In this document: piece after piece, positions 24,888 through 33,481 of the stretch
How the letters are laid out: every line of letters begins with the position of its first letter
Numbering within the stretch: position 1 is the stretch's first letter
Origin: Natrinema ejinorense
Lineage (GTDB): Archaea > Halobacteriota > Halobacteria > Halobacteriales > Natrialbaceae
Assembly (NCBI RefSeq): GCF_002494345.1
Contig: NZ_NXNI01000001.1
Span: 248,001 to 312,000 of the forward strand
Length of the DNA stretch: 64,000 bases
Reading direction: 5' to 3'
Made by a program: the position numbers and the translations under genes
Notes under the pieces: generated by a model
Told to the model about the DNA's origin: nothing
The model's database searches: none
The model's input: the letters and a program-made list of their open reading frames with translations, nothing else

Positions 24888-26051
24888 CTACCGACCCTGT
24901 CGGAGTTCCACGATCAGCTGCTCGATCGTCTGTTGTTGTCGCTCGATGACCTCGCTTTGCCGTTCGACTGCCGTCTCGAGGGCCTCGAGTCGCTCGAGGA
25001 GTTCGGGATCGGGTTGGGTCGTGGTGGCAGGAGCGGCGTCGACGGCGTCGGCGACGGCGTTGGCAGCGGCCGACTGATCCGTTTCGGTCGCTTCCTCGAA
25101 GACCGATCCGGTCTCGACCTCCGTGGCCTCGGTCGGACTCGTTCGATCGGTCGTCTGCTCGTCGGTCGTCGCCGTCCCTCGAGTCGATGACTGCGATGAC
25201 TGGCCGTCGGCTCCCGTCGTCGCCGCTTCCGTCGCGGACACGCCGTCACTTCCGCCACCGGCAACTGGATCGGTCGAGTCCTGGCTCCCTGTCTCCCTTA
25301 CCGCTTCACTGGTGACGTCGTGATCGTCGGGTTCGGGTGGATCAGCATCGAGGGGATCCACGCCGCCGCCGAAGTCGACCGAGCCGCCACTGTCGGCGTC
25401 TTCCTCGTCGCTCTCGCCGATCCGCTCGTTGAGTTCCTCGAGCGAGCCGACGTCGTGATAGTCGAACAGCGCCCGCTGAAGCCGTTCCCGGAGATCGTTC
25501 GCTTCCTCGTTGGGGGCCTTGATCCGCTGGGGGCGGCCGTTGGCGATGAGGACGATCTGGGTCGCGACGCTGCCGTCCTCGAAGGAGAGGCTGGTAATAT
25601 CGTCGAAGTGATACTCCTCGAAGTCGCTGTCCCAGACCGCGTTACCGATGTGTTTGACGAGCCGATCGCTCGTGATGATCAGCGTCAGTTCGCTAAAGCG
25701 GTAGGTCTTGACGACGGTTTCGCCGGGGTCGGTGATCCCGTTCCCGTTTAACACGCCGGCGAGGACGGGATGGAGGACGTCGTCGGTTTTGCTTCCGGGA
25801 ACGGTGATCGTCCGCTCACCGTCGAGGGGATACTCGAGGGTGAACTTGGTTTTGCGTCGGCCCTCCGAGATGGTCAATCGGTCGGCGTCGTGAGGGTATT
25901 CGTCGGCCGATTCGTCGCTCAGGAGTCCGTCGGCGCGGTAGACGATCGTTCTCGTGGGGGTGATGAAGAGCTCGTCATCGCTGCCAAGAGAGACCCGCGC
26001 CGCGATCTCCTCGCCATCGAGAGTAGAGGTGACGATACCGGGAACGCTCAT
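24888..26051 (-). CDS. DUF7115-like haloarchaeal protein with PH-like repeats and coiled-coil tail
   Basis: The 387-residue protein has two similar beta-rich halves (RVSLGSDDELFITPTRTIVYR and TLIITSDRLVKHIGNAVWD) that look like bPH-type domains, a long acidic low-complexity linker (about residues 225-340), and a C-terminal coiled coil (LERLEALETAVERQSEVIER). It is conserved in haloarchaea but uncharacterised. It ends the host segment, divergent from the tRNA gene. Confidence 0.72.
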   Translation of the reverse strand: MSVPGIVTSTLDGEEIAARVSLGSDDELFITPTRTIVYRADGLLSDESADEYPHDADRLTISEGRRKTKFTLEYPLDGERTITVPGSKTDDVLHPVLAGVLNGNGITDPGETVVKTYRFSELTLIITSDRLVKHIGNAVWDSDFEEYHFDDITSLSFEDGSVATQIVLIANGRPQRIKAPNEEANDLRERLQRALFDYHDVGSLEELNERIGESDEEDADSGGSVDFGGGVDPLDADPPEPDDHDVTSEAVRETGSQDSTDPVAGGGSDGVSATEAATTGADGQSSQSSTRGTATTDEQTTDRTSPTEATEVETGSVFEEATETDQSAAANAVADAVDAAPATTTQPDPELLERLEALETAVERQSEVIERQQQTIEQLIVELRQGR

Positions 26052-26153
26052 GCCCCGCAGTTCGTAATACCGTGTGATAAATCCGTGGGTCCACGTTGCA
26101 CGGCGACTTCGAATACAAAGGTTAAAGAAACACACCGCACTACCCGTAACCGA

Positions 26154-26304
26154 GCCCGGGTGGCTTAGCTGGACATAGCGCCGCACTCATAGGGTTCAGA
26201 GATTCGGTGCGGTTTCGCCTTGGAAGCCTCCGTGTCCCTCGAGGACTGCCGAGCCTCGAACCTGGGACATGCGGAGATCGAGGGTTCGGAGCCCTCCCCG
26301 GGCA
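26154..26304 (+). tRNA. Elongator tRNA-Met (CAU) with 77-base intron
   Basis: Exon 1 is 26154-26191 and exon 2 is 26269-26304; the intron is 26192-26268, after anticodon-loop position 37. Acceptor stem GCCCGGG pairs with CCCGGGC (26297-26303) plus discriminator A. The anticodon stem is CCGCA/TGCGG with loop CTCATA|A, giving CAU. The T arm is GAGGG-TTCGGAG-CCCTC. Haloferax volcanii elongator tRNA-Met is known to carry an intron of similar size at this position, so Met rather than Ile2 is likely. A TTAAAGAAA promoter element lies about 30 bases upstream. Confidence 0.93.
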
Positions 26305-26322
26305 CTCATCAAATTCTTTACA

Positions 26323-26358
26323 TGCCCACGTAAGAACCCCCTATCAAGGACGTGGGCA
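26323..26358. repeat. Inverted repeat near the provirus left end
   Basis: A perfect 9-base arm TGCCCACGT (26323-26331) is mirrored by ACGTGGGCA (26350-26358) with an 18-base spacer, 19 bases past the tRNA. It could bind recombination proteins at the attachment site or form a 3' hairpin of the tRNA transcript. Confidence 0.5.
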
Positions 26359-26436
26359 CTCCGTTTCTGCTCAGTTAGCTCCTGGAGCGGATGAACCACA
26401 TCCTGCGATAGAGACCTCAACAGGGGGTGTCGCAGC

Positions 26437-26586
26437 GTGAGTTCCGCCACCGACGGGTTCGGCCCGTTCTGCGGAGCGCTCGGCTGCACAGACAATGCCG
26501 ACGCTGTCATCGACCACCCGAAGCACGGTGAGCTGACGGTCTGCAACGAGTGCGCGACGGGCTACGTGGTGATCCGCCGTGTCTAA
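26437..26586 (+). CDS. Small zinc-finger viral protein
   Basis: GTG 26437 opens a 49-residue frame with CGALGCTDNAD and CNECATGYVVIRR, a C-x4-C and C-x2-C metal knuckle. An AGGGGGTG ribosome-binding-like sequence lies about 10 bases upstream. The stop overlaps the start of the next gene (GTGTCTAA), typical of translational coupling. It resembles the many tiny zinc proteins of haloviruses; function unknown. Confidence 0.6.
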   Translation: MSSATDGFGPFCGALGCTDNADAVIDHPKHGELTVCNECATGYVVIRRV

Positions 26587-27055
26587 AGATGAGCCCGACG
26601 TCCGCCCGGAGGACGCCCTCCAGGTCGCCCAACGGGCACTCTCGAAGGTCAACGACCTCGAGAGGGATCTCGGATATCTCCGCGAAGAGTACGACGATCT
26701 CACCGACGACGTGACGGCTCTCGAGTTACGGCTATCCGAAATCGACGACGAGCGCCCGTACGATGGACTGACGCTCAACGAGAAGATTGGGAAGGTTCGC
26801 GAACACGCCTTCCGTCGCGCCAGCGATGGTCACGGGAAGGCCGCACTGGACTACAACGACATCATGTGGAGTGTTTTCGACGGCGAACCCGGCGCAAAAC
26901 ACTGCTACAAGCTGATGCGGAAGGCTGCGGAGGCCCGTGGCTTCGAGGTCGGCAAACAGGACGGGAGCAAGAAACTGCTCGTCGATGCCGCTGAGGCAAA
27001 ACGCGGTGCGGCGTTTTTTCCCGAGAACAAAACTGCCTCAGAGGGGGTGAACTGA
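26579..27055 (+). CDS. Coiled-coil viral protein, unknown
   Basis: The 158-residue protein starts with a heptad-rich coiled coil (about residues 12-60: VAQRALSKVNDLERDLGYL, YDDLTDDVTALELRLSEI) and continues into a compact domain with LNEKIGKVREHAFRRAS and HCYKLMRKAAEARGFEVG, which could bind DNA. It overlaps the small zinc protein by 8 bases. Similar proteins occur near the left end of haloarchaeal proviruses; no function is established to my knowledge. Confidence 0.65.
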   Translation: MSKDEPDVRPEDALQVAQRALSKVNDLERDLGYLREEYDDLTDDVTALELRLSEIDDERPYDGLTLNEKIGKVREHAFRRASDGHGKAALDYNDIMWSVFDGEPGAKHCYKLMRKAAEARGFEVGKQDGSKKLLVDAAEAKRGAAFFPENKTASEGVN

Positions 27056-27155
27056 AGATGGGTATTTTCCAGCGAGGAGTTCCACCTCCCTAAATCTCGC
27101 TGTAATCGGATGCAAGTGTAGTTGTGTAAGCAACTGTCGACTACCTGAGGGTCCG

Positions 27156-27209
27156 CCGAATCCGACGCCGTCCGACGCCGTCGTTGTCGGACGAAACCGG
27201 CTGATTCGG
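27156..27209. repeat. Nested inverted repeats and tandem decamer before mcm
   Basis: An outer pair CCGAATC (27156-27162) / GATTCGG (27203-27209) encloses an inner perfect pair GTCCGAC (27170-27176) / GTCGGAC (27186-27192). Within it the decamer TCCGACGCCG is repeated in tandem (27161-27180). The whole 27056-27249 gap has no gene. It may be the mcm promoter's operator or part of a replication origin. Confidence 0.5.
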
Positions 27210-27249
27210 TTTTGTTCTCAGGAAAAAGACCGCGGCCACGATCGATCCC

Positions 27250-29367
27250 ATGTCACAATCACAGCCGAAGGCGGAATCGAGCAAAGACCTCGTCGACGAG
27301 CTCGGGGACTTCCTCCGAGCGTACTACGACGATCGAGAATCTGGGCGCACCCAGATCAAGGAGCTCGCCCAGAAGTACCCGAACGAACAGCGCTCGCTCC
27401 AGATCAACTACGACGACATCTACCGGTCTGATCCGAATCTGGCCGACGACGTCCTCGAGCAACCCGAGCAGATGCGGCGGTACTTCGAGGAGGCGCTGCG
27501 GCTCTACGATCTCCCGATCGACGTGAGTCTCGGGCAAGCCCACGCACGCATCTACAACCTCCCGGAAGAGTACACGTTCTACCCTGGTGGGTTCTCCCCG
27601 TCGAAGCACCTCGGGGACTACCGCGGGATCCGCGGGGAGATCACGAAGACCTCCGATGTCTACCCCAAGATCGAGGAAGCAGCGTTCGAGTGCCAGCTCT
27701 GCAGCACCCTCAACCGGGTCCCCCAGTCCGATGGAAGCTTCCAAGAACCACACGAGTGCAAGGGTTGCGAGCGGCAGGGCCCCTTCCGTGTGAACTTCGA
27801 CCAGTCAGAGTTCGTCGACGCGCAGAAACTGCGGATCAAGGTGCCGCCGGAGCTCGCCGACGGTGCCGGCCAGAAGATCGACGCGTTCGTCGAGGACGAT
27901 ATTGCCGGTGATGTCACCGTCGGCGACCGGGTTGTCGTCTCGGGGATTATCCACTTCGAGCAGGAGACCGAGGGCTCGAAGAAACAGCCGAAGTTCGACC
28001 CCTACCTCGAGGGGCACCATATCGAGATCGAACAGACCGATCAGCAAGATCTCGACGTTACGGACACCGAGCGAAAACGCATCCGCGACCTCGCGAACGG
28101 TGCCGAGGGATCCCCACTCGACGTGGGCGCGCAGTCTCTTTCGACGAAGATCTACGGCTACGACCTCGAGAAGAAAGCCCTCATCCTCGCGATGGTTTCG
28201 GGCGGCCAGATTCAGTACGCCGACGGCGACACCGACCGGTCGACGCTGAACGTCTTCTTGATCGGTGATCCCGGAACCGGCAAGTCGAAGCTGATCGACA
28301 GGGCCGAATCCATCGGCTGGCGGACCGTCGGTGTGACGAGCCGGCGAGCATCTGGCCCTGGCCTCACCGTCACTGCCGAACAGGACGACTTCGGCGACGG
28401 GGAATGGTCCCTGAAAGCCGGTGCGTTCGTGAAAGCGAACGGTGGGACGGTCTGCATCGACGAACTCGACGACATGGACCCCGACGTCCGGGCGCACATG
28501 CTCGAGCCGATGTCGAAGCAGAAGATCAACGCGACGATCGCCGGCGAGCAGGCGACGTTCGAAACACAGGCCTCGGTGATCGCTGCAGGGAACCCGAAAC
28601 ACGGGCGGTTCGATCCGTACGAACCCATCCCGGAACAGTTCGACTTTCGGTCGGACCTACTGTCCCGCTTCGACCTGATCTTCACCGTCCAGGACCAGCC
28701 TGATGAGGACGATGACCGCGAGCTGGCCGACCACGTCCTTGACGCACGCGATGCTGCAAAGCGGGATAGTGAGGTCGCCGACACAGACGAGGACGCTGCC
28801 GACCCGATCGTCGACGCGGAACTCTTCCGCAAGTGGATCGCCGTTGCGAAGCAACAGTCGGCACCGCCATTCGAGAGCGAGGCGGTCAAAGAGCAGTTGC
28901 GGGACAGCTTCCTTGAGATCCGGCGGCTGTACGATGTCAGCGACAACTCGCCGGTCCCGGTCACCTTCCGCGACCTCGAGGCGTTAGTCCGGATCGCCGA
29001 GGCCGCTGCGAAGTTCGAACTCTCGGATACCATCACCGAACGTCACGCACAGATCGCGACCGAGATGGCCGGCCGATCTATGCAAGATGTTGGCAAGAAC
29101 GAGGACGGCGAGTTCGACGCCGACGTCGTCGAGACCGGCCAGTCAAAGAGTCAAAAAGAGCGTCGAAAGGTGCTCGCGTCGACGATCAACGAACTCGAGG
29201 ACGAGTACAACGGTGGTGTTCCGCGCGATCGCGTGATCGAGGCCATGACTGAGGATGACGACCGCTGGAGTGCCGATCGGCTCCACTCGGACATGAACAA
29301 GATGCTTGACGATGGTGTCGCGATCGAACCCCAGACTGACCATATCCGCTACCTCGGGAGGGCGTGA
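27250..29367 (+). CDS. mcm: MCM replicative helicase
   Basis: The 705-residue protein has the archaeal MCM layout: an N-terminal helical/OB region with a zinc motif (CQLCSTLNR ... CKGC, about residues 151-178), the AAA+ core with Walker A GDPGTGKSK (about 338), Walker B TVCIDELDDMD (about 400), sensor 1 AAGNPKHG and arginine finger SRFDLIF, and a C-terminal winged helix. MCM unwinds DNA at the fork. With the viral Orc1/Cdc6 at 62874 the virus has both initiator and helicase. Length is that of host MCM without intein. Confidence 0.95.
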   Translation: MSQSQPKAESSKDLVDELGDFLRAYYDDRESGRTQIKELAQKYPNEQRSLQINYDDIYRSDPNLADDVLEQPEQMRRYFEEALRLYDLPIDVSLGQAHARIYNLPEEYTFYPGGFSPSKHLGDYRGIRGEITKTSDVYPKIEEAAFECQLCSTLNRVPQSDGSFQEPHECKGCERQGPFRVNFDQSEFVDAQKLRIKVPPELADGAGQKIDAFVEDDIAGDVTVGDRVVVSGIIHFEQETEGSKKQPKFDPYLEGHHIEIEQTDQQDLDVTDTERKRIRDLANGAEGSPLDVGAQSLSTKIYGYDLEKKALILAMVSGGQIQYADGDTDRSTLNVFLIGDPGTGKSKLIDRAESIGWRTVGVTSRRASGPGLTVTAEQDDFGDGEWSLKAGAFVKANGGTVCIDELDDMDPDVRAHMLEPMSKQKINATIAGEQATFETQASVIAAGNPKHGRFDPYEPIPEQFDFRSDLLSRFDLIFTVQDQPDEDDDRELADHVLDARDAAKRDSEVADTDEDAADPIVDAELFRKWIAVAKQQSAPPFESEAVKEQLRDSFLEIRRLYDVSDNSPVPVTFRDLEALVRIAEAAAKFELSDTITERHAQIATEMAGRSMQDVGKNEDGEFDADVVETGQSKSQKERRKVLASTINELEDEYNGGVPRDRVIEAMTEDDDRWSADRLHSDMNKMLDDGVAIEPQTDHIRYLGRA

Positions 29368-29369
29368 TC

Positions 29370-29765
29370 ATGTCGCTACAGAAAGAGCACGACCAGACGG
29401 AAGCACAATGGCGCAAGCGCTCGAAGGAGGTCTACGAAGCACTCATCCGCGCCGTCGATCACAACTCGGGCCACTGCCAGCCACCGCTCGCAAAGAAGTC
29501 CTCGGTCATCGGGACACTGCACGGCGCGGGCTACGGGCGCTACGGCCTCGAGGAACTCCGAAAAGCGATCAGAGCCGCGTGCCGCAACGGTGATCTCTTC
29601 GAAGTCGAAGACGACGAGGGCCGGACTCGACTGGGGATCAACGACCGGTGGAAACTCCGCGAGAAGATCGAAACGAACCTCTCGAGAGTCGACGAGCCGC
29701 GAGCGGACGTGATCGGACTGGCGAATCAACGAATCCAGCAGCTTCGAGGTGACGACGATGAGTGA
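29370..29765 (+). CDS. Winged-helix-like viral protein
   Basis: The 131-residue product begins with a charged helix and has a region that reads like a winged helix (KKSSVIGTLHGAGYGRYG, LEELRKAIRAACRNGDLFEV, DDEGRTRLGINDRW). It follows mcm within 2 bases; a GTG at 29364 overlapping the mcm stop is an alternative start. It could assist replication or regulate; neither is shown. Confidence 0.6.
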   Translation: MSLQKEHDQTEAQWRKRSKEVYEALIRAVDHNSGHCQPPLAKKSSVIGTLHGAGYGRYGLEELRKAIRAACRNGDLFEVEDDEGRTRLGINDRWKLREKIETNLSRVDEPRADVIGLANQRIQQLRGDDDE

Positions 29766-30750
29766 TGAAAGCGTTACATCCACAAGAGGTACTGAGCGGT
29801 CGGGTGGCGTCCGAGACCGCCCGCGCTTCGACCGGTCGCACTGGCCGCAGACGTGGACTCAGAAATGGCGAGTTCAGGTCGCCGATCTGTTCTGCGGCCG
29901 TGGTGGTGTCGGGCGTGCTCTCGACAAGTGGTTCCCCCGTCGGATGTATTTCGGCGTGGACATACAGCCATACGGTGACGAGTATCCAGGCCAGTTCATT
30001 CAGGCGGACCTGCTCGCCGACGACGGGCCGCCGCTCGACGGCGTCGTGGCCGACGCTATTTGGGTCTCCTGGCCCTGCACCGCTTACTCGTCACTGTCTG
30101 CGACGTACTACGGGAGCGCCAAGGCGGCGCTTGACGAGAACCCGCGCATCACCGACGAGTTCCGCGAGTGGCTCCTCGACCATGCCGGTCACTACATCAT
30201 CGAGAACGTGCCCGGCGCGACGAAAGCAGGTGATCTCGATGCGAACTGCCGGTGCAACGGTCTGTTCTTCGGTGAGGACTTCGACCTGGAGCGGCACTTC
30301 GAGACTACCTTCGAGGTGCCCGACGCCTACGTCGACGGCGACGCGTCGGTCACCGTGGATACGCGAGAGAACCAGTCGGTCGCCGAACTGGCCGAGGCGA
30401 AGGGCGTCCCAAAGGAGTGGGGAAAGCAGGCGGTTCGGTCCGCGATCCCATGGCAGTACGTGTGGTGGCTCTTCTCCCACTGCCCGTCGGTACCGTGCCC
30501 GGTGCCGCGGATGGAACAGCGCTCGCTCGGGGAGTTCTCCGACGAGGGCGTCGGTCGCTACCTTCGGTTCCCGGAGGACCGTCTCGGGGGAACTGATGTC
30601 GCGCCAGGAGACAGGCTGCATTCGACGGCGAAAGCAAGCAGTTCACCGCTCGCTGTCGCGGATGGCGGGCGATCAGCAGGCGCGGATACTGATCAGCCAG
30701 TCACACAATCTGAGAACTCTACGCGAAGCGAAGGAGGTGACAACCCATGA
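29758..30750 (+). CDS. C5-cytosine DNA methyltransferase-like protein
   Basis: The 330-residue protein carries C5-methyltransferase motifs: motif I VADLFCGRGGVGRAL (S-adenosylmethionine site), motif IV WVSWPCTAYSS with the catalytic PC, and motif VI IIENVPGA. The C-terminal part is short and lacks an obvious large target-recognition domain, so it may methylate a short site or be a divergent viral type. Haloviruses use such enzymes to protect DNA from host restriction. It overlaps its neighbours on both sides by a few bases in one operon. Confidence 0.8.
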   Translation: MSDESVTSTRGTERSGGVRDRPRFDRSHWPQTWTQKWRVQVADLFCGRGGVGRALDKWFPRRMYFGVDIQPYGDEYPGQFIQADLLADDGPPLDGVVADAIWVSWPCTAYSSLSATYYGSAKAALDENPRITDEFREWLLDHAGHYIIENVPGATKAGDLDANCRCNGLFFGEDFDLERHFETTFEVPDAYVDGDASVTVDTRENQSVAELAEAKGVPKEWGKQAVRSAIPWQYVWWLFSHCPSVPCPVPRMEQRSLGEFSDEGVGRYLRFPEDRLGGTDVAPGDRLHSTAKASSSPLAVADGGRSAGADTDQPVTQSENSTRSEGGDNP

Positions 30751-30974
30751 CGACCGGCTACGTGGTCAACCTCGACAACGGCCACAGCGGCTACTGCGTC
30801 GAGAGCCTTGTCGGCGTCACCTACTGCGGTGAAACGTTCGACCCGGAGGCCGTCGATCGCGAACTCTATGCGATTGACCGTGGCCACGACCACCCGCATA
30901 ACACGCTCTGTTTCGACTGCTCGAAGGCCGACTCGCGAAAGGTCCGCGGCGCAGTTCGAGGTGAGACGGCATGA
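30747..30974 (+). CDS. Small Cys-rich viral protein
   Basis: The 75-residue product has GYCVESLVGVTYCGETF and TLCFDCSKAD, that is pairs of cysteines and histidines (HDHPHN) able to bind zinc. It overlaps both the methyltransferase-like gene and the next gene by four bases (ATGA). Function unknown; co-translation suggests a link to the modification pair around it. Confidence 0.55.
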   Translation: MTTGYVVNLDNGHSGYCVESLVGVTYCGETFDPEAVDRELYAIDRGHDHPHNTLCFDCSKADSRKVRGAVRGETA

Positions 30975-31822
30975 AGATGAATCTCGATCGCGACTCCGAG
31001 ACGAACCAGGCCATCCAGACCTTCGCGATCGTCAGCTGCGGGAGCAAGAAGGCCGATAAAGAGACCGCCGCCGAGGACCTCTACACGTCGGCGCACTTCC
31101 AGTTCAAGCGTCGATGGGCTGAACTCTACTGCGACAACTGGTTGATCCTCTCTGCTGAGCACGGCCTCGTCGGTCCAGGCTGGTGCCTCGAACCGTACGA
31201 CACCTCGGTTCGAGATCTCGACGAGGACGAGCTCCAGGAGTGGCGGGCCGACGTCGAACAGGCACTCTGGTACCGATCGAACAGCTACGAGGGCAATTCC
31301 TGCGGGAACGATGTCGCCTGGAAGGACTTTCCCGAGGACTTTTCCCCGAACTTCGAGCTGATGATGCTCACCGGGCAGGCGTACCTCGAGCCGTTCGGCG
31401 ACTTCTTCGAGGAGACGTTCCCGGCACCAGTCTACTACCCGCTCGAAGGGAAGCGGATCGGCGAGCAAAACCAGTGGTTGAAGACATGGATCGAAGCACA
31501 TCCTTCCCTCGAGGACATCACCGAGGAGACCGCCGTTGCGATCGACTTCAACCACCAGGTCCTCGAAGAAGATAGCGGCGCGGACATCTACTACGCCCGC
31601 CACGAGAGCGGGCGGATCATGGTCGTCTCCAAGGACCGAACTGGCAACTGGTCCGCGGAGGTCCTGAACGACACGCCCGAGGAGGGTGTACTGAACTCGC
31701 CGGCGACAGCGATGCGGGATAACCGCTGCTGGACGATCCCGGCAAGCGAGATCCCCGATGTCGACGCCATCGAGTGGGAGGCAGAACCGACCCTCGCAGA
31801 CTTCGCGGAGGGATCAGCATGA
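30971..31822 (+). CDS. DUF6884-like viral protein
   Basis: The 283-residue protein starts with a pattern I recognise as DUF6884: FAIVSCGSKKADKETAAEDLY, ILSAEHGLVGP, and EPYDTSVRDL. This domain is found in phages and near DNA or RNA modification genes, where it may be an enzyme of nucleoside metabolism, but no activity is known to me. Residues about 170-283 are a separate viral-specific part. The location next to a C5-methyltransferase-like gene supports, but does not show, a role in DNA modification. Confidence 0.65.
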   Translation: MKMNLDRDSETNQAIQTFAIVSCGSKKADKETAAEDLYTSAHFQFKRRWAELYCDNWLILSAEHGLVGPGWCLEPYDTSVRDLDEDELQEWRADVEQALWYRSNSYEGNSCGNDVAWKDFPEDFSPNFELMMLTGQAYLEPFGDFFEETFPAPVYYPLEGKRIGEQNQWLKTWIEAHPSLEDITEETAVAIDFNHQVLEEDSGADIYYARHESGRIMVVSKDRTGNWSAEVLNDTPEEGVLNSPATAMRDNRCWTIPASEIPDVDAIEWEAEPTLADFAEGSA

Positions 31823-32214
31823 GCGTCTTCGAAGACACACATGAGCTCTGGCAGAACGCCCTCGACTCTGCTCCCGTCGCGACAGTCGACGGGCCTGCGT
31901 CACTCGAGACACTCCAGGAGGCCCGCGACCGCTTCGAGCGCTTCGGCAACGACCCCAGCGATGGCTGTCTGGTGATCGATCTCGAGATAGCCCGCGAGAT
32001 CCCACAGGGCTGGGTCGAGATCACGGGCCCGGCGACCCCGCCAGGTCACGAAGAGTTCCGACCGCTCGAGGACATGGTCACGGTCACGACCCGCGGCGGC
32101 AGCCTCGAAGCGTTCATCTGCCGGTCGGACGCGGTCCGCCTGGACATGACGATCCTCGAGCCGACCGGCGTCGTCGCGATCGACTTCGAGCGAGGTGAAC
32201 GGAACAATGCCTGA
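31819..32214 (+). CDS. Viral protein, unknown
   Basis: The 131-residue acidic protein overlaps the previous gene (ATGA at 31819) and the next one. Predicted alpha-helix in the first half (LETLQEARDRFERFG) is followed by beta strands (MVTVTTRGGSLEAFICRSD, GVVAIDFERG). No family is recognised. Confidence 0.5.
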   Translation: MSVFEDTHELWQNALDSAPVATVDGPASLETLQEARDRFERFGNDPSDGCLVIDLEIAREIPQGWVEITGPATPPGHEEFRPLEDMVTVTTRGGSLEAFICRSDAVRLDMTILEPTGVVAIDFERGERNNA

Positions 32215-32479
32215 ACAACTGCCCCCAGAGGTCCTCGACGAACCGCCAGCAACCCGTCTGGTCTACCTCGCAATCACTGGCGAGGTCCATGACCAGGATT
32301 CGCTCGTCGATGCGACGGGGCTTTCGAAGCGACGTATCCGCGACGTCGCGAACGATCTCGTCGACAAAAGGCTCATCAATACCTACCGCAACCCAGACGA
32401 TCAGCGTCGGCGGATCTACTACGATCCAAGCGAGTACAACCTGATCAAGGCACAGCAAGAGTACATGTCTCAGTTATAG
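32207..32479 (+). CDS. MarR-like winged-helix regulator
   Basis: The 90-residue protein is a compact winged helix: VYLAITGEVHDQDSLVDATG, recognition helix SKRRIRDVANDLVDKRL and wing YRNPDDQRRRIYYDP. Such proteins bind operator DNA as dimers. It is the last gene of the early left operon, so it may control this operon or the AT-rich gene behind it. Confidence 0.72.
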   Translation: MPEQLPPEVLDEPPATRLVYLAITGEVHDQDSLVDATGLSKRRIRDVANDLVDKRLINTYRNPDDQRRRIYYDPSEYNLIKAQQEYMSQL

Positions 32480-32538
32480 CTGGCAAACAGCATTAAAGAA
32501 CGAATTTTAACTATTCTGTTCTGGTATCTGTGAATGTC

Positions 32539-33291
32539 ATGGGATGGAAAGTACGCCTCGCAGGTCAGAGGAACGATTTAATCCTACTTGGGTGTATTTA
32601 CACGGATGAACCGCAAATAACATTCACAGATACTCATGCCTTTTTAGAGTCAAATCGTTTTAATGAGTTTGAGGAACCCTCTACTGTCCTTGAAGAAGGA
32701 AAAAAACTGATGTGTTCTATGAGAGCATCTGTACTCGGAAGTATTGATACTGTTCATCCCCCAGCAGCAGATAATGTAGTAATCCTTCCTGATGGAAGCC
32801 CTCATGTGATCCATACATTAAGTCCATCACAACGGACAGACACCGTTCCTGTTGTCACTAATATATCAGACACTAATACAGTTCGTGACTTAGGCAGTAA
32901 CTGTGAAGAGATAAAACAGGTAGAGGGTCTACCAGACCTTGAATATGAGAACCTCTATATTGATCTTCCAGAACAGGACCAGAAATCGTCAGAATTGATC
33001 CAACTTATTGATAATGGATACGACTGGGTGAATCTTTATCGTGTCTATGAATGGGTCAGGGATGAAATTGGTACGAATCCGAGCAAGAACTCATGGATTA
33101 GTGAGGGTGACGAAGACCTGTTTACTAGGACTGCAAACAGTCCAGAAGCATTAGGTACTCAGGCTCGTCATGCCGACTCCAACCCTGCCAGAGAACCTGA
33201 TGATCCCATGTCCCGTGACAAGGCTGTTCAATTAATTTATGATGTTTCAAGAGAATTTTTGAAAGAGCGATATAATAGATTTGACTTATAA
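32539..33291 (+). CDS. AT-rich viral accessory gene, unknown
   Basis: The 250-residue frame (GTG at 32530 also possible) has codon use unlike everything around it: many A/T third positions. The line 32581-32640 has only 25 G/C of 60. A TTTTAA element at about 32505 gives a leaderless promoter. The protein is soluble with mixed strands (WKVRLAGQRNDLILLGCIYT, NVVILPDGSPHVIHTLS) and a C-terminal helix (DKAVQLIYDVSREFLKERYN). I recognise no family. Placement between early and late operons with its own promoter fits a late-acquired moron. Confidence 0.62.
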   Translation: MGWKVRLAGQRNDLILLGCIYTDEPQITFTDTHAFLESNRFNEFEEPSTVLEEGKKLMCSMRASVLGSIDTVHPPAADNVVILPDGSPHVIHTLSPSQRTDTVPVVTNISDTNTVRDLGSNCEEIKQVEGLPDLEYENLYIDLPEQDQKSSELIQLIDNGYDWVNLYRVYEWVRDEIGTNPSKNSWISEGDEDLFTRTANSPEALGTQARHADSNPAREPDDPMSRDKAVQLIYDVSREFLKERYNRFDL

Positions 33292-33481
33292 GCCACCCTC
33301 CCCGAGTAGATTCTGATTTTGAGATCCCCTCTCGATAACCGGAAATCTGACGCCTGTTGTTCCGTTTTTAAGATTATATATCTCCTTCAGTGACTGTAAC
33401 GGCTGTCTCTACTTCGCTCCCCGATCGAGGCAACGACGACATCGGGGGGTGGCCGACAGCCAGCGGCTTCTCCTGAAACCC
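33292..33481. promoter_or_regulatory. AT-rich promoter region before the late operons
   Basis: This gap contains GTTTTTAAGATTATATATC at about 33363-33381, a strong double TATA-like element facing right. It may be the main promoter for the following small genes and possibly the morphogenesis operon. Confidence 0.5.

Noticed and set aside
26192-26268. Box C/D guide RNA inside the tRNA-Met intron, as known for the tRNA-Trp intron
   Set aside because: No clear C (RTGATGA) and D (CTGA) boxes in a proper arrangement.
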